DNA of 64,000 nt, from assembly GCF_014356525.2 (NCBI RefSeq), contig NC_052504.1, positions 59,478,637 to 59,542,636 on the forward strand, read 5' to 3'. A model generated the notes under the pieces. The model had not been told where the DNA came from. It ran no database searches and saw only the letters and a list, made by a program, of their open reading frames with translations. A program made the position numbers and the translations under genes. The first letter of the stretch is position 1. Each line of letters starts with the position of its first letter. The DNA is from Nilaparvata lugens. Taxonomy: Eukaryota > Arthropoda > Insecta > Hemiptera > Delphacidae. Below, piece after piece: positions 48,313-59,809 of the stretch.

Positions 48313-48839
48313 GTGAGTTGCACGTTTTTTTTTCTGTATTTGAGAATTTTCATTTACGTTTAATGTTCCCTCTCTATCAAGTAATTTCGAATAACAAGTT
48401 TATGACTGTTTGAATTTTCAAACAATGATCGATTACCTGGTAACTTATAATAGCTTAGATCATATTCAGAAACTGATAAATGATTATGCGATGTAATCGG
48501 AGAGATAAACTCAATCATTACCATACCATAAAAGAGACTGCATCTCGGGGCTCATTACACTTTTTCGATCTTTCTCGTCTTCTATTATTGGAGAGTGAGT
48601 GTTAAATGAGTTTTTAAATAAAAATAAATTTGGATCAGTTTCATTTTCCGATCATCCAATTCATAACTTATCATGAATGATGATGAATTAATGCGTATTT
48701 AATTGCTTTAGGCACAGTGCACATTGTATGTCTGTTGACAACTACCGTTGTGAACCAGTTGCGTGTGCAACTGTTTTGCAACCTTGACGATGTATTTGAA
48801 CCATCATATTCCTCAAACACATTGTTATTCCCATAAGAT

Positions 48840-51800
48840 AACCCCGCAATCAGATTTTATTGGCAGCGATTGGAGTGATTTTCAAGTGTGAATCCGAATA
48901 ATAAATACTTGGTGCAAAATGGGGTCAGTGGATGTCAAATTGGATAGGATTCTAAAAGAGTTGAAAAAATTACATATACTAGAAACCAAAGTGAGGGAAA
49001 TCAGTATCCATTTCAATGAGAAAATTGAAGAAAAAATAAGATTTGAAATTCAAGAGCTGGAAAATAATTATTCAGATATGAAGAAGACCAGTGTAGAAAA
49101 TGAAAGGAAATGTAATATCTTGATCTTTGGTATTGGGGAAACAAACTTCTACGAAATAAATAAGAAAATAATACAGATATTGAAATTCTTGATCCCTGAA
49201 ATGGATGAAAACTACATCAACGATTTATGAAAAACAAATAACAAGAAAGAAAACTCACCGGTGATAGTAAAACTCAATTTATTGGCTGTTAAAAGAAGGA
49301 TCATGAAGGAGAAGTGGCATCTGCATAAAGAGCGGCGGTTTAAGAATGTGCATGTGGAAGAAGATTTTAGTAGAGAGACGCGTGAAAAAAGGAAACTTTT
49401 GCTCCCGCATTTTGATAAAGCTAAAAGAAGACGCAAACGAGTGATATTGATAAAGGACGAACTGTGTGTAAATGGTCAAAAATATGGACTCTGGACGATT
49501 TGAACAAACGTGATCATGCTTGTACAAAGCGAGCAAGAAGTGAGGAGGCAGACACAGAGAGGCAGGAAGAACTTAGGAAGAATTCCAATGAAAAGCAATC
49601 TATGAAAAAAGGAAGAAAATTGATAAAGAGAAAAAAAAGAAAAAAATTGAATAGATAATTTATTTATCAAACACAGTGATAAAAATGAAGAAGGAAGCCA
49701 GTTGAACAAACAAAGATCTATAGATCAAGAAAATGAGTCTTCAGAGAAATCAGAAGGTAGTCTGGAGAACTCTTAGAAAGTCACAAATCTTAGCAACTAC
49801 AAGGTGAGTACAGGACCGGAAAACACTTCAGAATTGGAACGCTCAATGTAAGATCAATTTTTGGAGAAGACAGGATGATAGAATTCGAAGAAGCCCTGGA
49901 GGAGCATGAATGGAAGTTCGAAGCAAATTGGCGGAAGTTCGATGAAGTTATAATAGCATAGAGGAACGGCAAAGCGGACATCTTCTGTGCCATTCTGCGG
50001 CTATAAGAGGACATCGCGGCGTGAGATTCATGATTAAAAGGGATTTGAAGAGTAACATAATGAAATTTCAAGGTTTATCAGACATATTGGCACTACTAAG
50101 AGTACACAAAGGAAATATAAAATTATTGTTAGTACAAGTCCATGCACCTACAGCAGATAGCTCAGATGAGGAAATTGATGGATTGCGTGACTCTTTGGAA
50201 AATATCATACATTCCAAAAGAGCTGGAGAGATCTTGATTATTATAGGAGACTTCAACGCAGAATTGGAACTAGAGCCCTAGGAGAAGAGAGCTTTGTTTG
50301 AGAATGTGGAATAGGAATCAGGAATAAGAGAGGAGAGAAACTTGTGGACTTCGTAATGAGAAACAACCTCAAGTTAATGAACACGTTCTTTGAAGGCCAA
50401 TTAGATGATAAATGGACATGGAAATACCAATGAAATAGATTCCATCATTATGGAAAAACATAATATGATGAAAAAATTCGAGGTTATAAAAGATTTAAAA
50501 TTTGATTCTGATCACAGATTACTGCTGGGAGGAATGTTAATTCCAAAAAGAAGATTTCCGTCCACAAGCAGGACAGTATAAAAGTTAATGAGTTGAATGA
50601 ACAAGTTTTTTTGGAGAATCTATCAGAGGAATTGAATAGGAGAAATTCCAATGTGAATAGTACTGTTGAAGAAGTGTATGAGTTGATAGAATAGTCTATC
50701 TTTAAGCATCAAATAAAATGAACAGACGTTTGCTGGTAGGGAAAGGAAGAAGTAGGAGAAGAAGAAGAAGGAGCAATAGATTATCAGAAGAGACAAGAGA
50801 AATGATTGAAGAACGTGAAAGATTGAACAGAATAAGAATGAAGTTAAAAGAAGAAAAGAAAAAGCATCAAAAATTGAGGAAAGAGGTTCAAAGGAGGATC
50901 AGAAAGGAAATGAAAGAGTATGAGGAGAAGGTAATTAATTTAATCATGCATAGTACAGAATCAACAAGGGATATTAACAAACAGCTGTGTAAAACGAAAA
51001 AAAGTGGATTCCAACTCTGGTCACAGATGTTGGAAAAGAGACAGAAAGATAAAAAATAATAAATCGAGTAACAACTTTCTATGAAAATCTGTATAGTGAT
51101 AGGATTGTAGTAGGAAAGAGCAAACAGAAAGAGCAAGGATACAAGAGAGCGGAACTGAAGCATCTGAAGAAAAACAAAGCTCCCGGCGATGATGGCATCA
51201 CAAATGAGGCGATTAAATCTGGACTGGAATTATTACTGAAACCCTTGAAATACTATTCAATAAGATTCTAAGAGAAAGGATGATACCAGCTAAGTGAAAG
51301 AGGAGTGAAGTAATTATTCTATTTAAGAAAGGATCCAGATCAGACATAAAAATTATCGGCTCATTACCCTAACGTCAACCTTGTACAAGATATTTACAAT
51401 AGTAATAAAAAACCAAATAATTAACAGGATTTATGAAAAACACTCAATAGATCAAGCCAGTTCCAGACCAGGCTTCTCAACTGTTGATGAATTACAAGCC
51501 GCCAATCAATTAATAGAGAAATGCCAGGAGTATAAAATCCCTCTATATTTAGGACTTGTTGATTTTCATATGGCTTTCGACAGTTTGAAACACGTCAAAA
51601 TGTGGGAGTCAAAAATGGAAGCTGGAGTGGAAAGAGAGTATATTGATATAATTGAGAGTTTGTATGGAAATAGTGAGGTCTACGTGGAGCTGGAGAGGAG
51701 AGGAAGAAGTATGAAAGTGGAAAAAGGCGTCAATCAAGGCTGTCCGCTATCACCAATAATCTTCAATTGTTGTTTAGAGCAAATTTTTCAGTAATTGCAT

Positions 51801-52700
51801 TGGGAGAATAGAGGAATGCTGATAAATGGAGTCCAACTGAATAGCTTGCGGTTTGCTGACGATGTGATGTTGGTGGCTGGAAGTGCTGGGGAGATGACGG
51901 AAATGTTGAATGAATTGATAGAGGTCAGTGAAAGAATGGGCCTTCAATTGAATGTGAGCAAAATGAGAGTGACGACAAATATTTCAACAAGGAGGAAGTA
52001 ATGGTGACATGTGGTAGTATAGAATATGTCGAGGAGTATGAATATTTTGGTCAGCTTCTATCTTTTGATAACCGAATTGAGAAGGAGGTAAAACAAAGGA
52101 TCAAAAAAGGATGAAGAAAATATTGGTCGTTGAGAAAAATATTCAAAGGTGACTTTCAAACAGCTTGAAATCAAACGTCTTGAGGAAATGCATATTCCTG
52201 ACAATTTTATATGGTGCACAGACCTGGTCATTAACTTCGCAGCTAGATACGAGACTCGAGACTACCCAGACGAAAATGTCAAGGAGCATACTTGGTCTAC
52301 GGTTGGATCAGAGAGTCAGAAACATCCAGATTCTGCAGCAGATGAGAGTTAAATATCTTCAAAAGGAAGCGCATCTCGTCAAATGGAAATGTGCAGGACA
52401 CGTGGCGAGGATGGCACCGGAACGCTGGGCAAAGATATGCACCGAATGGATTCCGCGCGACAGAAGAAGAACGAGAGGACGCCCAGCCATTAGATGGAGG
52501 GACCCGATCGCTCAGCGTGTAGGAGACATGTGGCCGACAACAGCCAGGGATCGGAGAAGGTGGCAAACAATCATGGACAATTTGTAAATATATTGTAAAG
52601 TTTGTTATTTCAAGATGTTTTTTTTTTTTTTTTAATAACTGCCAACCAAAAATTACCTCAACTGAGAGGCTTTTGTTCATTCCATGAATGTCAATAAAGC

Positions 52701-52740
<40 letters not shown>
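48840..52740 (+). mobile_element. RTE-like non-LTR retrotransposon, degenerate
   Basis: Plus-strand fragments follow the expected order. A coiled-coil N-terminal segment comes first (48919-49230), then APE endonuclease pieces (GTLNVRSIFGEDR at about 49840; IIIGDFNAELELE near 50270). Reverse transcriptase pieces follow from 51170, and a C-terminal domain ends near 52587. A short 3' UTR and an (ATT)n tail (52701-52740) close it. Many stops and frameshifts are present. The C-terminal GHVARM...GRP..RW.D pattern is one I associate with insect RTE-type elements; the clade is an inference. The left boundary is approximate. Confidence 0.7.
48919..52587 (+). pseudogene. RTE-like endonuclease-reverse transcriptase, multiply broken
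   Basis: Recognisable blocks are ELENNYSDMKKTSVENERKC and LIFGIGE in the N-terminal coiled-coil part, RIGTLNVRS and GDFNAELE of the endonuclease, and KNKAPGDDGITNEAI at the start of the RT. The catalytic motif A is altered as DFHMAFDSLKH. GVNQGCPLSPIIFN and LRFADDVMLVA (catalytic Asp pair intact) follow. The C-terminal WKCAGHVARM, RTRGRPAIRWRDPIAQR and DRRRWQTIMDNL close it. At least eight frame changes or stops separate these blocks, so no enzyme can be made. Highly charged frames between 49.3 and 51.1 kb (Arg/Lys/Glu-rich) are linker parts of the same degenerate protein. Confidence 0.75.
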
Positions 52741-52741
<1 letters not shown>

Positions 52742-52940
52742 TGCTACACAATACAATTGAATGAATTATTATCAATGTATCAATTAATTTTTTTTCTACT
52801 CAAGATTGACAATTATTAGGCTACTTCTTTTGATATGATTTCAATTGAAAATTATTATTTTGAGATCACTGATTAATCATATCAATGTACTATTTCTATG
52901 GGTTTTTTTAATGTAATGTAAAACTTGACTCCTCCAGTCA

Positions 52941-53362
52941 AACCTTCTTTAGAAGGTTTCGGAGAATTTATACTTTGCTGGTTTATAATTTTTGAAATTT
53001 TCCACTAAAAAGGAATTTTTCTTATCTTCTGTCATTCTTGCTTTTTTTATTATTCTTCATTTTTTTGTTATATTTTCTATAATAAGCTCCCTTCTTTTGG
53101 GGGTACCAGGACGAAGGAAAAAGGAAAGGAAAAAAATATCCATATAACCTTCTTTAGAAGGTTTTGGAGAATTTATATTTCGTCTGGTTTATAATTTTTC
53201 AAATTTTCCACTGAAAAGGAATTTTCTTATCATTTGTCATTCTTGCTTTTTCTTATTATTCTTTTTATGAGTGTATTTTTTATTTTTGTTTGTTATATTT
53301 TCTATAATAAACTCCATTCTCCTGTGAGTACCAGGACGGAGGAAAAGGAAAAGGGAAGGATT
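52941..53362. repeat. Two-copy direct repeat of about 210 bp
   Basis: Unit 1 starts at 52941 (AACCTTCTTTAGAAGGTTTC) and unit 2 at 53156 (AACCTTCTTTAGAAGGTTTT). They share the order GGAGAATTTATA, GGTTTATAATTTTT, TTCCACT, TGTCATTCTTGCTTTT, TTTTCTATAATAA and GTACCAGGACG. The block sits between the RTE-like tail and the 3' end of the first R4/Dong-like copy. Its origin (UTR of one of them or a separate element) is unclear. Confidence 0.75.
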
Positions 53363-53378
53363 ATTATTAATATTGTAA

Positions 53379-56300
53379 TTTCATTCATCACATGACAAGT
53401 GAGTGTTTATTGCAGTCGAAGTCGGCCTTTGGCAAGACTTTAGTGCACTACTAAACTGAGATGTTCAAAAATGATCATACACAATGGATGGTGTGCTGAG
53501 AACAGCTGCTTTTTCCATGGCATATTTTTCACTCTTCGATATTCCCATATGACAAAGATTTGCTGACACTTTTCTAGTTACAACTCCAACCGTGGAGATA
53601 ATGACAGGAACAATTATCATGACATTTTCTTGCATCCAGACATCCTGATCTCAGCAACCAAGGGAAGGTACTTGGAGACCTTTTCATTATAATACTGGTC
53701 CAAGTTGTGGCAGCATGGTATGCCAACATCTATTAGTGTTTTTTCCTTGGCTACCTTATCCATGAGGATGATATCTGGCCTATTATGAGCAACTGTTCTG
53801 TCTGTCAGCACCGACCGATCCCAATATAACTTATGTGTATCATTCTCCAAGACTGGGGATGGCTTGTACGAGCAGTAGGGCAGCTTCTGATTGATGATTT
53901 GGTACTTCAGAGCAAGGTCCTGATGCAAGATCCCAGCTACTGCATTGTGGCGCTTTAAAAAGTCATAGCTGCCAGTGATTGACATGCAGACATGATGTGC
54001 TGAATAGTCTCAGGTGCCAAGCCACAACGTCTGCATGAATAATCATTTATAGGCAGCTTCATTATATGCCTTTGATAATTTTTTGTTGCAATTACTTGAT
54101 CCTGTATGGCAATCAAAAATCCTTCCGTTTCAATAAACAGGTTTCTGTGCCAAAGCAATGCATTGGATGCCTCCTCATCAACTCCAGGCTGAGATAAGGC
54201 AAATGCATGCCTTCCATGAAGCTGCTTCGACTTCCACTGCTCCATAATCTCACTCTCATGCTGCTTGTTTGTTTTGAAATCCGCAGTAGGCAGCTCAGAA
54301 AGATTAAGGGGGGTGTACCCTCTATCAGCTTTCCTCACCGCTGCCTACAAGTCACCTTCCTTCTCCATGAAGAATGTCTTCAAGCTCCTGATTTGTCTCT
54401 CACAAGACAATTATATATCAATGAGCCCGCGTCTGCCTTTCTTTCTTGGCAATATGAGCCTCTCTATACACGCCTTGGGGTGATGAGCTCTGAACTCAGT
54501 GAGGGGCACTCTTGTTGATCTCATAAGATCTCCCAAATCAGTTGCAGTCCAACAAACAACACCGAATCAGTAAGTCAGCACAGGTATTGCATAAGTGTTG
54601 ATGGCCTTGAACATATTATTGCCATTTAGCTGAGTCTTCAAAAGTCTCCTCAGTCTGGTCAGGTATGTATCTTTCATTTCTCCTCGACATTATTCTGGTC
54701 TATTTGTCTAGCCTGACAAAAGCCCAAGTACTTGTAGACATCACTTGGCCCCATCGCTTCAAAAGCACTCTCCAGGTCCTCATCAATCATTTGTGCCACG
54801 ACTTGACCTCTCACAACACTGAGTGTCCTACACTTCTCCAGACCAAATGCCATGCAGATATCAGCAGGAAAGGTTCTAACCAGACCCAGCATTTCCTTCA
54901 GTTGATTTTCAGTACCTGCATAGAGCTTGATATCATCCATATACATCATGTGGGACAGTGGATGAATTTCTCTTGCTTCTCCCTTCAGCTTGAATCCATG
55001 TGTTGTGGAATTGAGTGATGCGGATAATGGGTTCAGAGCTAAACAAAATTACAATGGGCTCAAACTATCCCCTTGGAAAATACCTTGACGAACTGGTATA
55101 GTATTGGTCTGAATTGTCCAGCATTACTTCTCATTTCCAGCACTGTCCCCCACATCGACATGAGATGCTCCAGCAGCATTATGACTGAGTTGTCAATTTT
55201 GTAAATATACAGGACTTCAATCAACCAGTAGTGAGGGACACTGTCAAAGGCTTTTCGGTAGTCAATATAAGCCATATGAATATGCCTTTTCTTCTTGACA
55301 GCTTGTCCCATTGCCACTGAGTCAATGGTCAAAACCTCCTTGCAGCCCAGCCCACCTTTCATGCAGCCTCTCTGCTCATCAGCAAGCAGTCTCTCCCGAC
55401 TTAGGTATGACTGCACTTGATCTGTTATACATGCAGTGAGAACCTTGTATAGTGTACATAGGCAAGTGATTGGCCTATATTGGGAAGGGTCATGAGTTCT
55501 ATCATTTTTAGGAAGCAAGTATGTCACTCCTTTGGTGAGAAATTGTGGAACTCTGTTAGGACTCTCAAGAAATGAGGAGAAGTGACTTGCTATGAATTGA
55601 TAGAAGATTGGAAGCCTTTTCAACCGAAAATTGTGGAGCATGTCTGGTCCAGGCGCAGACCAGTTGCTGGTTTTTGAGATTGCACTTTTAACTTCAGCTG
55701 TTCCAATCAATATTCTCGGCATTTGTTGAGCTCCAGCCACTCTATCTTTTTTATTCTGAATCCATATAGCATTTTGGTTATGATACCTGCCACCCACCCA
55801 CAAACCTCTTCAGTACTCCACCTCACTCAGCTGTGGATGCTCTCCTCCATCTTCAACCTGTTGTCCACTTAGGCCCCTGTAGGAAATCTTCTCACTTTTT
55901 GAAACTTATAATTATCCTCCTTCCTTCTCTATGATATTCTGTAACGTCTCAGCCTATTAGCCTTAACAGCCAGCTCCTGAGTGAGGGTATCAAGCATCTC
56001 TTGAGGGGTTTTATTCAATGGATCCCTGTTGATTTGATGAGATGCTTCTTTTCTCAATTGTTGGTGAGCATGAACAACCTTTCTTGATCTATTATTACCT
56101 TGCGTATTGTATATGACATTGAGTAAATCGTCCTATTTTCTTCCTGAGCATATCAACCTGAGTACTCTTTGTGCACCAGATACATCAATTCCAATTGCTC
56201 TCACAATTGCCACAACTGAGCAGTACATGAGACTGAATGAAGTTCATCAAATGTCAATTTATCCAAATCAATGATTCCAGGTATCAACTCATTCATATTC

Positions 56301-56563
56301 TGGCAAGCCAATAACAGGTTTCTTGAGGGATGTACCCGTTGTATTGCTGGCCTTCTTAAATGGTCTGTTCCATCAAATTCAGCAAGTGCTCTCCCAAACT
56401 CAATTTCCTCCTTCAACTCCTGATCAGGACCCTCCACTGCACCAACCTCATTGAGTGGAACTGGGTGAGCAATTTCTGGCAAGAGGACAGGAATCTCTCC
56501 ATGATTGCTATCATTGTTCAAAATTCCCACTTCAGGAATGACCTCATTCAAGTTTATTAACTA
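53379..56563 (-). mobile_element. R4/Dong-like LINE, copy A of a tandem array
   Basis: This is a minus-strand element of about 3.2 kb. From its 5' end (56563) it encodes an N-terminal region, reverse transcriptase (YMDD), a CCHC-type finger and a restriction-like endonuclease, the single-ORF layout of R2/R4-type elements. Its ends abut ATT/TAA tracts, as expected for Dong-type elements that insert in (TAA)n. It is nearly identical to copy B, including shared disabling changes. Confidence 0.8.
53617..56551 (-). pseudogene. Copy A RT/restriction-like endonuclease polyprotein, broken
   Basis: Blocks in order on the minus strand are as follows. The N-terminus is MNEVIPEVGILNND (from 56551). The RT has SAPGPDMLHNF, PKNDRTHDPSQYRPITCLC and YIDYRKAFDSVPH (motif A), then YMDDIKLYAG (motif C, about 54945). 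The zinc finger is CRRCGLAPETIQHIMSAC (C-x2-C-x8-H-x4-C). The endonuclease has RPDIILMDKV and TLIDVGIPCCHNLDQYYNEK. Breaks include a one-base deletion after SNAGQ (about 55118, not in B), a stop after motif B and frameshifts around 53960 and 53630, the last ones shared with B. An internal deletion near 56150 relative to copy C is also shared with B. Confidence 0.8.
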
Positions 56564-56593
56564 TATTATTATTATTATTCTTATTTTGTATCA

Positions 56594-59500
56594 TTTCATT
56601 CATCACATGACAAGTGAGTGTTATTGCAGTCGAAGTCGGCCTTTGGCAAGACTTTAGTGCACTACTAAACTGAGATGTTCAAAAATGATCATACACAATG
56701 GATGGTGTGCTGAGAACAGCTGCTTTTTCCATGGCATATTTTTCACTCTTCGATATTCCCATATGACAAAGATTTGCTGACACTTTTCTAGTTACAACTC
56801 CAACCGTGGAGATAATGACAGGAACAATTATCATGACATTTTCTTGCATCCAGACATCCTGATCTCAGCAACCAAGGGAAGGTACTTGGAGACCTTTTCA
56901 TTATAATACTGGTCCAAGTTGTGGCAGCATGGTATGCCAACATCTATTAGTGTTTTTTCCTTGGCTACCTCATCCATGAGGATGATATCTGGCCTATTAT
57001 GAGCAACTGTTCTGTCTGTCAGCACCGACCGATCCCAATATAACTTATGTGTATCATTCTCCAAGACTGGGGATGGCTTGTACGAGCAGTAGGGCAGCTT
57101 CTGATTGATGATTTGGTACTTCAGAGCAAGGTCCTGATGCAAGATCCCAGCTACTGCATTGTGGCGCTTTAAAAAGTCATAGCTGCCAGTGATTGACATG
57201 CAGACATGATGTGCTGAATAGTCTCAGGTGCCAAGCCACAACGTCTGCATGAATAATCATTTATAGGCAGCTTCATTATATGCCTTTGATAATTTTTTGT
57301 TGCAATTACTTGATCCTGTATGGCAATCAAAAATCCTTCCGTTTCAATAAACAGGTTTCTGTGCCAAAGCAATGCATTGGATGCCTCCTCATCAACTCCA
57401 GGCTGAGATAAGGCAAATGCATGCCTTCCATGAAGCTGCTTCGACTTCCACTGCTCCATAATCTCACTCTCATGCTGCTTGTTTGTTTTGAAATCCGCAG
57501 TAGGCAGCTCAGAAAGATTAAGGGGGGTGTACCCTCTATCAGCTTTCCTCACCGCTGCCTACAAGTCACCTTCCTTCTCCATGAAGAATGTCTTCAAGCT
57601 CCTGATTTGTCTCTCACAAGACAATTATATATCAATGAGCCCGCGTCTGCCTTTCTTTCTTGGCAATATGAGCCTCTCTATACACGCCTTGGGGTGATGA
57701 GCTCTGAACTCAGTGAGGGGCACTCTTGTTGATCTCATAAGATCTCCCAAATCAGTTGCAGTCCAACAAACAACACCGAATCAGTAAGTCAGCACAGGTA
57801 TTGCATAAGTGTTGATGGCCTTGAACATATTATTGCCATTTAGCTGAGTCTTCAAAAGTCTCCTCAGTCTGGTCAGGTATGTATCTTTCATTTTCTCCTC
57901 GACATTATTCTGGTCTATTTGTCTAGCCTGACAAAAGCCCAAGTACTTGTAGACATCACTTGGCCCCATCGCTTCAAAAGCACTCTCCAGGTCCTCATCA
58001 ATCATTTGTGCCACGACTTGACCTCTCACAACACTGAGTGTCCTACACTTCTCCAGACCAAATGCCATGCAGATATCAGCAGGAAAGGTTCTAACCAGAC
58101 CCAGCATTTCCTTCAGTTGATTTTCAGTACCTGCATAGAGCTTGATATCATCCATATACATCATGTGGGACAGTGGATGAATTTCTCTTGCTTCTCCCTT
58201 CAGCTTGAATCCATGTGTTGTGGAATTGAGTGATGCGGATAATGGGTTCAGAGCTAAACAAAATTACAATGGGCTCAAACTATCCCCTTGGAAAATACCT
58301 TGACGAACTGGTATAGTATTGGTCTGAATTTGTCCAGCATTACTTCTCATTTCCAGCACTGTCCCCCACATCGACATGAGATGCTCCAGCAGCATTATGA
58401 CTGAGTTGTCAATTTTGTAAATATACAGGACTTCAATCAACCAGTAGTGAGGGACACTGTCAAAGGCTTTTCGGTAGTCAATATAAGCCATATGAATATG
58501 CCTTTTCTTCTTGACAGCTTGTCCCATTGCCACTGAGTCAATGGTCAAAACCTCCTTGCAGCCCAGCCCACCTTTCATGCAGCCTCTCTGCTCATCAGCA
58601 AGCAGTCTCTCCCGACTTAGGTATGACTGCACTTGATCTGTTATACATGCAGTGAGAACCTTGTATAGTGTACATAGGCAAGTGATTGGCCTATATTGGG
58701 AAGGGTCATGAGTTCTATCATTTTTAGGAAGCAAGTATGTCACTCCTTTGGTGAGAAATTGTGGAACTCTGTTAGGACTCTCAAGAAATGAGGAGAAGTG
58801 ACTTGCTATGAATTGATAGAAGATTGGAAGCCTTTTCAACCGAAAATTGTGGAGCATGTCTGGTCCAGGCGCAGACCAGTTGCTGGTTTTTGAGATTGCA
58901 CTTTTAACTTCAGCTGTTCCAATCAATATTCTCGGCATTTGTTGAGCTCCAGCCACTCTATCTTTTTTATTCTGAATCCATATAGCATTTTGGTTATGAT
59001 ACCTGCCACCCACCCACAAACCTCTTCAGTACTCCACCTCACTCAGCTGTGGATGCTCTCCTCCATCTTCAACCTGTTGTCCACTTAGGCCCCTGTAGGA
59101 AATCTTCTCACTTTTTTGAAACTTATAATTATCCTCCTTCCTTCTCTATGATATTCTGTAACGTCTCAGCCTATTAGCCTTAACAGCCAGCTCCTGAGTG
59201 AGGGTATCAAGCATCTCTTGAGGGGTTTTATTCAATGGATCCCTGTTGATTTGATGAGATGCTTCTTTTCTCAATTGTTGGTGAGCATGAACAACCTTTC
59301 TTGATCTATTATTACCTTGCGTATTGTATATGACATTGAGTAAATCGTCCTATTTTCTTCCTGAGCATATCAACCTGAGTACTCTTTGTGCACCAGATAC
59401 ATCAATTCCAATTGCTCTCACAATTGCCACAACTGAGCAGTACATGAGACTGAATGAAGTTCATCAAATGTCAATTTATCCAAATCAATGATTCCAGGTA

Positions 59501-59780
59501 TCAACTCATTCATATTCTGGCAAGCCAATAACAGGTTTCTTGAGGGATGTACCCGTGTATTGCTGGCCTTCTTAAATGGTCTGTTCCATCAAATTCAGCA
59601 AGTGCTCTCCCAAACTCAATTTCCTCCTTCAACTCCTGATCAGGACCCTCCACTGCACCAACCTCATTGAGTGGAACTGGGTGAGCAATTTCTGGCAAGA
59701 GGACAGGAATCTCTCCATGATTGCTATCATTGTTCAAAATTCCCACTTCAGGAATGACCTCATTCAAGTTTATTAACTAT
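56594..59780 (-). mobile_element. R4/Dong-like LINE, copy B of a tandem array
   Basis: Head-to-tail with A at a spacing of 3,214 bp and separated from it by ACTATATTATTATTATTATT-type sequence. I noticed only a handful of single-base differences from copy A along its whole length. An identical ATT/TTATTTTGTATCA junction also separates B from C. Confidence 0.8.
56831..59767 (-). pseudogene. Copy B RT/restriction-like endonuclease polyprotein, broken
   Basis: Same protein blocks as copy A. The RT frame (59019-58264) runs further than in A, to GIFQGDSLSPL, where a TAA stop replaces the Trp codon present in copy C (SPLWFCLALNP). The YMDD segment frame (58164-57781) extends through KMKDTYLTRLRRLLKTQLNG. 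The CCHC finger (57552-57169) and endonuclease (57199-56831) are in overlapping different frames because of a one-base deletion shared with A. Confidence 0.8.
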
Positions 59781-59809
59781 ATTATTATTATTATTCTTAT
59801 TTTGTATCA

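Noticed and set aside
48138..48413. 91-codon frame starting at the ATG at 48138
   Set aside because: The part up to 48312 is exon 1 of peptide gene 2 in frame. The upstream ATG lies near the TATA-like box, adds a charged extension absent from the paralogue, and the frame continues past a clear splice donor.
49212..51163. Minus-strand frames rich in Phe, Leu and Ser
   Set aside because: Complement of the Lys/Arg/Glu-rich linker parts of the plus-strand RTE-like element.
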